Assembly: GCA_902812455.1 (NCBI GenBank)
Contig: CADDZH010000146.1
Location: 1-9,238, forward strand
Direction: 5' to 3'
DNA from: Chloroflexota bacterium
GTDB taxonomy: Bacteria > Chloroflexota > Ktedonobacteria > Ktedonobacterales > Ktedonobacteraceae
Length of the DNA: 9,238 nucleotides
The notes beneath the pieces were generated by a model. It saw nothing but the letters and a program-made list of their open reading frames with translations. It was not told the DNA's origin and searched no databases. Positions 1 through 6,638 of this stretch are shown here, piece by piece. A program made the translations under genes and the position numbers. How positions within the stretch are numbered: position 1 is the first letter of the stretch; every line of letters begins with the position of its first letter.

Positions 1-1963
1 TGTCAAAGCTGCTTACACCATCCAGCAGCCACTCGTACTTCTGCGTCTCGAAATCGAAGCTGTAAATTGTTCCCTTCGGCTCATGCGAATGTGCATTGTC
101 TGATGAATGAAGCGCTCCTTCGATTGGGAAACTCAGAAATAGGGCTTTCCCTTTGATGCCGCGCACCCTGCTGAAGCGGCCTTCCGAGACGGGGAAAGGA
201 AGCACACGTTTCGTGATCCCATCGAGATCGATGACCAGGGAGAGCTTTTTAGAAGCTGATGTTTCCTTTTCGCTGCCCTCTTCCTGTCCCTCTTCTTCAG
301 CCCCGTTTTCAGCTTGAGAAGCATCTGCTTCCATCTCGTTCTGCTCCTCTTCCTCAGAGTCCTCCTCCGGCTTCTTTGGAGCATTTTCTTCTTTTTCCTT
401 GTCTTTTCCCTTAGGGGGTTTAGGCTCAGGCATAAACGGAGAACGCTGGTCTTTTCTCAGCATGATCACGTAAGGTTTCGTGCTGCGTGGGAAGCTCCAT
501 TCAGCTTGCAAGCTATCGTGGATCGGATTGAATGTGCGTTTACTCAGGAAGTACAGGTATTGGCCTTCTGGATCAAATGAGGGCGAGAAATCCCAGGTGA
601 CAGGTTCGGTAACAGCGTGCGTTTCACCGGTCTCGATGTTACATAATTTGATGATGCTGGTTTGCGCCGTGTTGTCGAAGCTGTATGCCAGCCAGCCACC
701 ACCAGGAGACCAGGCCAGGCCAGTAATGCGCCCATAATCGCTTTTATCTACAAGCGCCGATTGTTCGCGCTCCAGATCAACGACGAAAAGCTCGTTACGA
801 TGATTGGCGATGGCGACGAGATCGTCTGTGGGGGAGACTTCTAGACTGGTAGCCCGGCCAAATTCGAGGTCGCGCAGCACTTTTGGTTCGCTCGCTTCTT
901 CGGGATTAAAGATCACCAGCGCTTCCTGCCCAATTTCATCGCTGATGGCCACAAAGCGCTTGCCATCGTTGAGCCACTCTAACATGCGATAGCGCACACC
1001 ATCAGGCTCTCCATGCTGGAGCACCGGCCCTTCCCAGTTGCCCATCGAGAAGGCTTTGCCACGTGTGGTGACTGCCACAGCATAGCCTTCAGGATGCAGG
1101 GCGTAGGAGTCGAGGTACTGAGAAGCGGAGACAAATTTGCGGTTGCGCTGCGTGCGCTGGCTGGGCAGGTCTACCTCTACACGGTACCCGCTTTCAGTTG
1201 AGGGATCGAACAGGTAGAGATCGGCGCCTGCATGATAGACCAGGCGCCGGCCATCGCTTGCCAGGTTGCGGGCATAGAAATCTTCGTGATCGGTATGGCG
1301 ACGCACATCTTCTCCCCGAGGTGTGCATGAGTAGATGTTCCCGACGCCCTCGTGGTCTGAAAGAAAGTAGATGCGCTCGCCGACCCAGCATGGAGCAGCA
1401 ATATTGCCTTTGAGATCCAGCAATCGCCGGAACGTCCCGCTCCCGTCGCTATCACACCATAAGTGCCCGACTGTTCCTCCACGATAGCGTTTCCAGTATG
1501 CAGGCTCGCGAATATTGCGACCCAGCACGACACCGCCATCTGGCCCATACGAAATGGCATTTGCCATGCCAATGGGTAACTGGCGGGGCAACCCACCATC
1601 GGGACTGACTGCGTAAATGACCGAGGACCGCGGAGTATACTGGCCGGCATTACTGGCATAGAGTATTTCTTTCCCATCAGGCGACCAGCCCAGTACCGAG
1701 CAATTGGCCCCCTGGAATGTCAATCGTCTGGCCTGCCCGCCTGCAGCAGGCATAACATAGACTTCGGTCGGCCCCTCGTCTTCTCCAACAAATGCGAGTA
1801 GCTGGCCATCGGGAGAAAAGCGTGGGTACTTTATCTCATCAACTGCGGCAGTTAAACGCTCGGCTCTTCCGCCTTCTGTGGAAATGAGCCAGAGATCGTC
1901 CTCGGAGACGAAAACAATGAGGTCTTGATAAATGTGTGGGAAACGTATATATCCCTGAGGCAT
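1..1963 (-). CDS. Tricorn protease homologue, N-terminal 654 residues (3' end off window)
   Basis: The frame is open from an ATG at 1963 to the window edge, giving 654 residues of a family usually near 1,050-1,100. Tricorn is a large cytosolic serine protease that degrades peptides released by the proteasome or other proteases. Seen: beta-propeller repeats with SPDG turns (residues 50-53 and 94-97), an opening [20 protein letters not shown] typical of the first propeller, and the family segment [15 protein letters not shown] followed by [10 protein letters not shown] before residue 511. A Lys/Glu-rich acidic linker (about 511-571) interrupts the second propeller, after which [19 protein letters not shown] resumes the fold. 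The PDZ and S41-type catalytic domains with the active residues are not in the window, so activity cannot be judged. The start is supported by AAGGAG, 6 nt upstream. It lies 72 nt downstream of the SDR gene on the same strand. A TolB-like protein is the alternative, but the linker and post-linker motifs favour tricorn. Confidence 0.88.
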   Translation of the reverse strand, partial: MPQGYIRFPHIYQDLIVFVSEDDLWLISTEGGRAERLTAAVDEIKYPRFSPDGQLLAFVGEDEGPTEVYVMPAAGGQARRLTFQGANCSVLGWSPDGKEILYASNAGQYTPRSSVIYAVSPDGGLPRQLPIGMANAISYGPDGGVVLGRNIREPAYWKRYRGGTVGHLWCDSDGSGTFRRLLDLKGNIAAPCWVGERIYFLSDHEGVGNIYSCTPRGEDVRRHTDHEDFYARNLASDGRRLVYHAGADLYLFDPSTESGYRVEVDLPSQRTQRNRKFVSASQYLDSYALHPEGYAVAVTTRGKAFSMGNWEGPVLQHGEPDGVRYRMLEWLNDGKRFVAISDEIGQEALVIFNPEEASEPKVLRDLEFGRATSLEVSPTDDLVAIANHRNELFVVDLEREQSALVDKSDYGRITGLAWSPGGGWLAYSFDNTAQTSIIKLCNIETGETHAVTEPVTWDFSPSFDPEGQYLYFLSKRTFNPIHDSLQAEWSFPRSTKPYVIMLRKDQRSPFMPEPKPPKGKDKEKEENAPKKPEEDSEEEEQNEMEADASQAENGAEEEGQEEGSEKETSASKKLSLVIDLDGITKRVLPFPVSEGRFSRVRGIKGKALFLSFPIEGALHSSDNAHSHEPKGTIYSFDFETQKYEWLLDGVSSFD

Positions 1964-1994
1964 GGTTGCTCCTTCATCTAGCAAGCTTTTCTTA

Positions 1995-2024
1995 TATATC
2001 GTGATTGTGCTGTGTTTATAGCAA
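1995..2024 (-). promoter_or_regulatory. Weak candidate promoter for the tricorn gene
   Basis: On the minus strand, TTGCTA (2024-2019) is followed after 18 nt by GATATA (2000-1995) in an AT-rich 72-nt gap between the SDR stop and the tricorn start. The -10 match is poor, and read-through from the SDR gene is equally possible. No terminator hairpin is visible in the gap. Confidence 0.25.
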
Positions 2025-2035
2025 TTACTATTGTA

Positions 2036-2899
2036 TCAGAATTCTCGCTTCTCGTCTTCGTGCTGGAACGTGATATTGAAAGCCGGCCAGGGAGCATGTT
2101 CTGGCTGGGTATAGTTGATGATGCGGTAAAGCGAGCCTGCTCCATCTACTCGTAAGGTTGCACCGGAAATAAAGGACGCAGCAGGTGAGAGCAGGAAGAT
2201 CACTGCGGCAGCAACTTCACTTTCAGTGCCCATACGCCGCGCAGGGACTTCCAGGGCTGATGCTTGCAGCATGGCCTGGGTTTCCTGCGGGTAGGTATGA
2301 ATCCCGCTAGAGTTGATAAGCCCGGGGGCGACGGCATTAACGCGAATGCCAAATTGCGCCCATTCCAGGGCCAGGGATTGGGTGAGATTCACTACTCCTG
2401 CGCGAGCAGCGCCGCTATGGGCCAGGTTTGGAAAGCCACGCCACATGTCCATCACAATATTTACGATGCTTCCACCATGATCGCGCATCCAGTGCTGCAT
2501 AGCTGCGCGCGACATGTAGAACGTCCCGGTCAGGTTGGTCTCGATCACCGCGTGCCAGCCTTTGGCCGAGATGTTCTCTGCCGATGAGAAGAACTGCCCG
2601 CCGGCATTATTGACTAAGCCATCCAGGCGACCAAAACGCTCAAGCGCCGCCTGGATGGTGGCTATGACCTGCTCCTCGTTACGGATGTTGCAAAGGAGAG
2701 CTGCTGCCTGGCCGCCGAAGGCTTCGATGTCTGCACATGTTTTTTCAAGGTGCTGCATTGAACGAGAGCAGAGCACGACTCTAGCGCCAAGAAAAGCGAG
2801 TTCACGTGCAATAGCCCGCCCGATCCCTGTGCCTCCTCCGCTGACCAGGAATACTTGCTCGTCGAACAACCCACGGCGAAAAATACTCTGTTGTGGCAT
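2036..2899 (-). CDS. SDR-family oxidoreductase, PECR/dienoyl-CoA-reductase-like
   Basis: This is a 287-residue short-chain dehydrogenase/reductase. Visible are the cofactor glycine motif GGGTGIG near residue 21, an Arg-containing CSRS loop after the second strand suggesting NADP(H), NNAGG near residue 97, and the late motif HSGAARAGV before LALEW. This segment and the C-terminal LLSPAASFISG closely resemble peroxisomal trans-2-enoyl-CoA reductase (PECR) and citronellol-dehydrogenase-like bacterial proteins, so an acyl-CoA or terpenoid enoyl/alcohol substrate is likely. The classical YxxxK Tyr and Lys align to Ser and Arg. The PECR alternative YNLTK a few residues later is VNLTQ here. The catalytic mechanism is therefore not obvious from the motif. 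The start is supported by AAAGGA about 7 nt upstream. The upstream region is separated from its likely promoter by an inserted repeat element. It is divergent from a KASIII-like gene, and both could act on acyl thioesters, but a shared pathway is inference. Confidence 0.87.
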   Translation of the reverse strand: MPQQSIFRRGLFDEQVFLVSGGGTGIGRAIARELAFLGARVVLCSRSMQHLEKTCADIEAFGGQAAALLCNIRNEEQVIATIQAALERFGRLDGLVNNAGGQFFSSAENISAKGWHAVIETNLTGTFYMSRAAMQHWMRDHGGSIVNIVMDMWRGFPNLAHSGAARAGVVNLTQSLALEWAQFGIRVNAVAPGLINSSGIHTYPQETQAMLQASALEVPARRMGTESEVAAAVIFLLSPAASFISGATLRVDGAGSLYRIINYTQPEHAPWPAFNITFQHEDEKREF

Positions 2900-2929
2900 G
2901 GCGCTATCCTTTCTCTGCTCTATGTTTTT

Positions 2930-3029
2930 GGGTCTCCATCCTTTAGGGTGATCGACGAGAATGTGCCGATAAATCGGGGCTGGCCGCGATAAATCGGGCC
3001 CTACAGTTCACCCGCAAGGATGGAGAGCC
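2930..3029. mobile_element. MITE-like non-coding element, 100 bp
   Basis: The two ends are 22-bp inverted repeats (2930-2951 and 3008-3029) that match at 19 positions, mismatching only at terminal position 3 and positions 15-16. Read inward, the right end starts GGCTCTCCATCC and the left end GGGTCTCCATCC. The element has no coding capacity, so it would need a transposase supplied in trans. Ends beginning GGCTCT together with an 8-bp AT-rich target duplication are features of ISL3-family insertion sequences, so an ISL3 transposase is the likeliest mobiliser (inference). It sits 30 nt upstream of the SDR start, leaving only that gene's ribosome binding site between, and just before the -35 box of the divergent fabH-like gene. 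Confidence 0.75.
2967..2998. repeat. Tandem pair of CGATAAATCGGG inside the MITE
   Basis: CGATAAATCGGG occurs at 2967-2978 and 2987-2998, a period of 20 bp. Each copy carries the small palindrome CGAT-AA-ATCG, so each can form a hairpin or bind a dimer. The pair lies in the interior of the MITE-like element and may be part of what defines that repeat family. Confidence 0.7.
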
Positions 3030-3035
3030 ATGTTT

Positions 3036-3064
3036 TTTAGAACCTTGTTGGGTGAGATGAACAA
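3036..3064 (-). promoter_or_regulatory. Candidate (displaced) promoter of the SDR gene
   Basis: On the minus strand, TTGTTC (3064-3059) and TCTAAA (3041-3036) are separated by exactly 17 nt. Transcription would begin about at the right end of the MITE-like element, so the element would become part of the SDR 5' untranslated region. It overlaps the candidate promoter of the divergent fabH-like gene. Confidence 0.35.
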
Positions 3065-3073
3065 TGCTATTAT
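3045..3073 (+). promoter_or_regulatory. Candidate sigma-70 promoter of the fabH-like gene
   Basis: TTGTTG (3045-3050) and TATTAT (3068-3073) are separated by 17 nt. The predicted start near 3080 would give a leader of about 140 nt before the ATG at 3221. The -35 box lies 7 nt from the MITE target duplication, so the element borders this promoter. Confidence 0.6.
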
Positions 3074-3133
3074 TTCATCTAGAAGCTACCTGTGTAAATC
3101 ATATACCAGCATGGGCTTCTACCAAAAATTGGG

Positions 3134-3164
3134 AGCCAGCAACATCGTTGAGGCGATGCTGGCT
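3134..3164 (+). other. Hairpin in the fabH-like leader
   Basis: AGCCAGC (3134-3140) pairs with GCTGGCT (3158-3164), and the inner ATCG (3144-3147) pairs with CGAT (3154-3157). This is an 11-bp stem with a 3-nt bulge and a TTGAGG loop. It lies in the predicted 5' untranslated region about 55 nt before the start codon. No T-tract follows, so it is not a terminator. No known riboswitch was recognised in the rest of 3074-3220. Confidence 0.45.
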
Positions 3165-3220
3165 ATCGCCCTGGTTCTCAGCCTGGTGGAACCCTGGCAT
3201 GTTAAAAAAAGGATCTTTCT

Positions 3221-4474
3221 ATGGCACAGAGGCGTGCAGAGCAGTGGCCTGACTACACCTATATCGTACCCCAGATTTACACAAAAGCCCAGGTACGCCT
3301 GACCGGGCTGGGTTGTTATGTCCCGGCAGGTATTATCACCAATGAGTTTTACGCCTATGTGACTGCGCGCCTGGGTGAGCCGCGCAGCGTGGAAGAACTG
3401 GATCGCAGTTCTGGCTTGAGCGAACGCCGTGTACGTGCCTCGACACTGGAGCTTTGCCGCAAAGTAGCGGGAAAAGATGCTCCTGGCCTCATCGACAACC
3501 CACGTGCTCCGAGGCATGAGTCATTGATCGATATGGCCGTGAATGCAGCCAGGCGTGCGCTAGCAAGCGCGGATCGCGAACCCTCCGAAGTTGACGCCGT
3601 TATCGGCATCTCCTCTTCCGATAACTATGGCTTTCCAACCGTTGCCAGTCTCGTACAATTCCGCCTGGGCATGAGGCCTGTGCGAGCAATCATGTTGAAA
3701 GGCGCCTGCGCTTCCCAAACGGAAGCATTCCAGGTAGCCGCGGAAATGCTAACTGCCAGCTCGACGAAGCTTGTGTTGATCGTCGCGACCGAGGGGCTGC
3801 TGCCTAACGTTATGCATATCCTTGACTGGCGTCTCAGTTCGCTTTTTGGCGAAGGCGCTGGTGCTTTTCTCCTGGAGCGCGGGGGCGACGATGACGATAT
3901 CTATGTGATCAATGGCTATAACGCGGCGCTAGCGCCTACTCTGCATGGCCAGACACTCCTGCGCAAGGATGTCGTCGAAGCAGCCGAAGTCGATATGAAC
4001 ATCCTGAAGCTCTATAATGAAGGAAGAGGCGCAGAGGTCAATAAGGTTTTGTCGCAAGACCTGGCGGGCTATGCCAAAATGAACGGGAAAGATGTGTTCC
4101 GTATTGCGCCGCGTGCGATGGCCGAATGTATTGATGCCTTGTGCCGCCATGCAGAGCTAAACCCTGAGCAATTGAGCTATATTATACCGCACCAGGCCAA
4201 TTCGCGCATTACGCACCGCCTGGGAGAAGTGCTGATCCGCGAACAAGGTTGGCCCTCCTCAACGATGGAGAAACTTGTTGATGAATTCCGCTATTATGGA
4301 AATCTCTCCAATATCAGTATCGCTACTGCTCTGGTTGAACTGTTGCGCAAAGGGCGGCTCCATGAGGGGCAGTGGATGGCAGTTGCGGCTGTTGGCGCCG
4401 GTCTGCATTATGGAGGTTACCTCTTACGCTTTCATGAGTTTAAGAATCCGGGCGCGATCATAGTCTCTATGTGA
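3221..4474 (+). CDS. Beta-ketoacyl-ACP synthase III family protein (FabH-like)
   Basis: This 417-residue thiolase-fold condensing enzyme resembles FabH. The full catalytic triad is visible: Cys163 in KGACASQ, His324 in IIPHQAN and Asn361 in YYGNLSN. The oxyanion/structural segments SSLFGEGAGAFLLE (206-219) and a C-terminal GAGLHYGG (392-399) are also present. Such enzymes condense an acyl-CoA starter with malonyl-ACP, or act as acyl transferases in specialised pathways. It is about 90 residues longer than housekeeping FabH (roughly 315-330), with an N-terminal stretch of about 23 residues before the first strand and longer segments around 48-105 and 240-290. No fab genes or acyl carrier protein adjoin, so a lipid-modifying or specialised-metabolite role is as likely as bulk fatty-acid initiation. 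The start is supported by AAAGGA 8 nt upstream. Confidence 0.87.
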   Translation: MAQRRAEQWPDYTYIVPQIYTKAQVRLTGLGCYVPAGIITNEFYAYVTARLGEPRSVEELDRSSGLSERRVRASTLELCRKVAGKDAPGLIDNPRAPRHESLIDMAVNAARRALASADREPSEVDAVIGISSSDNYGFPTVASLVQFRLGMRPVRAIMLKGACASQTEAFQVAAEMLTASSTKLVLIVATEGLLPNVMHILDWRLSSLFGEGAGAFLLERGGDDDDIYVINGYNAALAPTLHGQTLLRKDVVEAAEVDMNILKLYNEGRGAEVNKVLSQDLAGYAKMNGKDVFRIAPRAMAECIDALCRHAELNPEQLSYIIPHQANSRITHRLGEVLIREQGWPSSTMEKLVDEFRYYGNLSNISIATALVELLRKGRLHEGQWMAVAAVGAGLHYGGYLLRFHEFKNPGAIIVSM

Positions 4475-4486
4475 TGTCAGGACTGA

Positions 4487-4503
4487 CCTCTTGCCAGAAG
4501 AGG
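4487..4503 (+). other. Small hairpin after the fabH-like gene
   Basis: CCTCTT (4487-4492) and AAGAGG (4498-4503) form a 6-bp stem with loop GCCAG, 13 nt after the fabH-like stop. No run of T follows, so it is at most a weak 3'-end structure, not a convincing terminator. Confidence 0.3.
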
Positions 4504-4523
4504 CGAAGTATGATACCCTCTGC

Positions 4524-4552
4524 TTGCAATATGTTAGAGACACATGTATTTT
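4524..4552 (+). promoter_or_regulatory. Candidate promoter of the FKBP-LLM pair
   Basis: TTGCAA (4524-4529) and TATTTT (4547-4552) are spaced 17 nt apart, about 30 nt before the FKBP start. Each hexamer matches the sigma-70 consensus at four of six positions. Transcription from the fabH-like gene could also continue into this pair. Confidence 0.4.
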
Positions 4553-4581
4553 CAAATTCAATTTTTAGGAGCCGATTTCTT

Positions 4582-5271
4582 ATGACGCAAACAATGAAAG
4601 GATCCAAAAGTACGTCACAGCAGAGGCAACGCCGGCCAGGGCAGCGCCAGCAAGAGCGCTTGCTGCGCCTCCAGCGGAGGCGTCGCCGGCAGCGTATATG
4701 GTTGAGCATTATCTTAACGGTGGTCATCCTGGCTGCCGCAGGGCTAGGTTACTGGCAATACGAGCGTATTACAACCCAGCAGCATGTCGTAAGTACCCCC
4801 AAGAAAACGGCCAAAACGCCGACAGCGCCGCAGCAGGTCGGCCCGAAGTGCTCTGTGGCCTCATCCGTTCCGCCCGTCTATGAAACAACGATAACAGCAG
4901 GACCCTCCAGTCCCCCGCCGGTAATAGGCACTCCGGCAACGAATCCTGATGGGCTGCAGTGCATCGATCTCAAAGTTGGTGTTGGTGTACCAGCGAATGC
5001 CAACAGCCCTGTTGAGGTTCAATATACCGGCTGGCTTGCCAGCAATGGGAAGAAGTTCGATAGCTCATATGACCGCAACCAGCCTTTCCAGGTCACGCTC
5101 GGCGCCGGACAGGTGATCAAAGGATGGGACGAGGGTATTGTTGGCATGAAACATGGCGGTATACGACGCCTGATCATTCCAGCCTCGCTCGCTTACGGCG
5201 CTCAGGGGCAGCCACCGACTATTCCGCCTAACGCAACCCTGATCTTCGATATTACGATGGTGAGTGTTTAG
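4582..5271 (+). CDS. Membrane-anchored FKBP-type peptidyl-prolyl isomerase
   Basis: The 229-residue product has three parts. First is a highly basic cytoplasmic N-terminus rich in Arg and Gln (1-38). A single membrane helix follows (about 39-58, IWLSIILTVVILAAAGLGYW). A Pro/Thr/Ser linker (about 70-122) then leads to an FKBP domain (123-229). The domain has the expected pocket residues: VEVQYTGWL, KFDSS, GQVIKGWDEGIVGMK, LAYGAQG and the closing LIFDITMV. By charge distribution it is N-in, with the isomerase outside, where it would speed prolyl cis-trans isomerisation in secreted proteins. Two cysteines (90 and 127) flank the linker and could form a disulfide (inference). The frame is open 37 codons further upstream, but the ATG at 4582 is preceded by AGGAG 10 nt upstream and gives a sensible topology. 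The stop TAG lies inside the ribosome binding site of the next gene, so the two are translated from one message. Confidence 0.9.
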   Translation: MTQTMKGSKSTSQQRQRRPGQRQQERLLRLQRRRRRQRIWLSIILTVVILAAAGLGYWQYERITTQQHVVSTPKKTAKTPTAPQQVGPKCSVASSVPPVYETTITAGPSSPPPVIGTPATNPDGLQCIDLKVGVGVPANANSPVEVQYTGWLASNGKKFDSSYDRNQPFQVTLGAGQVIKGWDEGIVGMKHGGIRRLIIPASLAYGAQGQPPTIPPNATLIFDITMVSV

Positions 5272-5285
5272 GAGGCAAGATAAGC

Positions 5286-6152
5286 ATGGATATCGGTATT
5301 GGCCTGCCAGGAACCATTCCTGGCGTGCAGGGACAACTAATTCTGGAATGGGCCGAGCGAGCCGATAGAGGCCCATTTGCCAGTCTTGGCAGCCTTGATC
5401 GCCTGGTCTATCCCAACTACGATCCCTTGATTACGCTGGCGGCTGCTGCGGCAGTAACCCGGCGTATTCGCCTGATGACGACTGTCCTGCTTGTGCCTTT
5501 GCACAATGCGGGCATCCTGGCAAAACAGGCTGCCAGCCTGGATGCGCTCTCAGGTGGTCGCCTCATTCTTGGGGTAGGTGTCGGAGCCAGAGAAGATGAT
5601 TTTCGGGCTGCGCCCGCTTCATTTCATGGCCGTGGGAAACGCTTTGAAGAGCAACTGGATATCATGACACGCATCTGGTCGGGCCAACCGCTCTCGGATG
5701 ATATCGGGCCAATAGGCCCATCACCTGCACGGCAGGGCGGCCCTGAACTCCTGATCGGCGGCTATAGCCCCAGAGCAATCCAGCGCGTTGGTCGCTGGGG
5801 AGACGGATTTATTGCTGGCGGCGCCCCGCCGCCGGTGGCTAAGCAGGCCTTCGCCCTTGCCGAGCAAGCGTGGAAGGCGGCAGGCAGAAGTGGTAAACCG
5901 CGCCTCGTCGCATCCATGTACTGGGGTCTTGGCCCCAACGCAGCCGAGCGAGCGGCGGCTTCCCTACGCCACTACTATGCTTATATGGGGCCGGCAGCAG
6001 AGCAAATAGCGAGTTCCGTTCCTTCAACGCCTGAGGCTGTAAAGGGGGCTATCCAGGCGTTTGCCGGTACTGGTGCGGATGAACTCATGTGCTGGCCCTG
6101 TATTCCAGATCTGGATCAGGTTGACCGCCTTGCCGATTTGATTGGCTCATAG
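5286..6152 (+). CDS. LLM-class flavin-dependent oxidoreductase
   Basis: The 288-residue product belongs to the bacterial-luciferase-like family, whose members use reduced FMN or coenzyme F420. Seen: the N-terminal barrel strand MDIGIGLPG, the early barrel portion ending in the conserved block LMTTVLLVPLHNAGILAKQAASLDALSGGR (residues 63-92), then LILGVGVGAREDDF, and the cofactor-side segment ELLIGGYSPRAIQRVGRWGDGFI (about 154-176). The length is slightly below the usual 300-350, mainly through short insertion loops. Which flavin and substrate it uses cannot be read from sequence; the motif style resembles F420-linked members, but this is inference. It starts 14 nt after the FKBP stop; TAGGAGG, which includes that stop codon, supplies its ribosome binding site. 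Nothing links its chemistry to the FKBP. It ends 2 nt from the convergent small gene with no terminator between. Confidence 0.88.
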   Translation: MDIGIGLPGTIPGVQGQLILEWAERADRGPFASLGSLDRLVYPNYDPLITLAAAAAVTRRIRLMTTVLLVPLHNAGILAKQAASLDALSGGRLILGVGVGAREDDFRAAPASFHGRGKRFEEQLDIMTRIWSGQPLSDDIGPIGPSPARQGGPELLIGGYSPRAIQRVGRWGDGFIAGGAPPPVAKQAFALAEQAWKAAGRSGKPRLVASMYWGLGPNAAERAAASLRHYYAYMGPAAEQIASSVPSTPEAVKGAIQAFAGTGADELMCWPCIPDLDQVDRLADLIGS

Positions 6153-6154
6153 CC

Positions 6155-6385
6155 TTAAAGTGGTTCGTCGAATTGTTCTTCTTCCTCTTCCAGGACAATT
6201 CTCTCTAGTTTGGCATCTGTGTCTCGGGTGAGAAGAAGTAATGTTTGGCGATAGACCTGGATGAAATCTAGCAGCCCAAGCGTCTCTTCTGCCGTCAGTT
6301 CGAAGGAAATGCCGGTGGGATGCTGGAGGCGAAGAAGCCCTGTATCCTCTAGATGTACCCGGTAGCGGCCTATAATTGCGTCCAT
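6155..6385 (-). CDS. Uncharacterised 76-residue protein
   Basis: The family is not recognised. The product starts MDAIIGRYRVHLEDTGLLRL, has a compact mixed strand/helix centre (SFELTAEETLGLLDFIQVY), and ends in an acidic tail with EEEEEQ. It has no membrane segment, signal peptide or cysteine, so it is probably a small soluble cytosolic protein. Its reality is supported by sensible codon use, GGAAGG about 10 nt before the ATG, and a stop placed exactly 2 nt from the convergent LLM gene without overlap. A bulged inverted repeat lies 23 nt upstream of the start. It could be an adaptor or a member of a lineage-restricted family; no function is assigned. Confidence 0.6.
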   Translation of the reverse strand: MDAIIGRYRVHLEDTGLLRLQHPTGISFELTAEETLGLLDFIQVYRQTLLLLTRDTDAKLERIVLEEEEEQFDEPL

Positions 6386-6407
6386 GCAGAATGATCCTTC
6401 CTGAAGT

Positions 6408-6438
6408 ATGGTGATAGAAGAACTTACTTCTATACCAT
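6408..6438 (-). promoter_or_regulatory. Inverted repeat in the leader of the 76-residue gene
   Basis: Arms at 6408-6420 and 6427-6438 are complementary over 12 bp with one bulged base and a 6-nt AT-rich loop. The repeat is 23 nt upstream of the start codon, adjoining the ribosome binding site. It could be an operator or an RNA hairpin affecting translation; no T-tract follows on either strand. The stretch from 6439 to 6560 shows no gene and no convincing promoter. Confidence 0.45.
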
Positions 6439-6560
6439 GCTCCCCTTTCTCGCGCTGTTTTCAAAATAACCCTTTAACGATAGAACGTGGAGATGATGGA
6501 AAAGTTCCCTTGAAGGTCTCATACTGCAATAAGTACTATCTGAATCTCCTATACAGGGTG

Positions 6561-6604
6561 AACAAAGAAAACAGAGCACTCAAGAGAAGCTCATGAGTGC
6601 CCTG
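6561..6604 (-). terminator. Rho-independent terminator of the SHOCT gene
   Basis: On the minus strand, an 11-bp stem with a single mismatch (arms 6604-6594 and 6582-6572) encloses an 11-nt loop. It is followed directly by TTTTCTTTGTT (6571-6561). It lies about 120 nt after the SHOCT stop codon, so that message has a long structured 3' end. Confidence 0.72.
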
Positions 6605-6638
6605 TAGAAGCCTGAGAGCTTATTCGAAAACCGATCAT

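Larger units (their letters stand above)
2922..3037. repeat. 8-bp direct repeat ATGTTTTT flanking the MITE-like element
   Basis: ATGTTTTT occurs at 2922-2929 and again at 3030-3037, exactly abutting the two ends of the inverted-repeat element at 2930-3029. A perfect 8-bp repeat touching both termini is what target duplication on transposition leaves behind. Confidence 0.75.

Noticed and set aside
1177..1677. 166-codon minus-strand frame
   Set aside because: It is a shifted frame inside the tricorn gene; the tricorn frame is open over the whole 1963 nt and shows clear family motifs.
3185..3193. GGTGGAACC resembling the T-box core sequence
   Set aside because: The rest of a T-box leader (Stem I with specifier loop, terminator/antiterminator pair) is absent and a condensing-enzyme gene is not a usual T-box target.
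3030..3302. 90-codon plus-strand frame with a hydrophobic middle, before and overlapping the fabH-like start
   Set aside because: No ribosome binding site, it overlaps the predicted promoter and the well-supported fabH-like start in another frame, and its start lies on the MITE target duplication.
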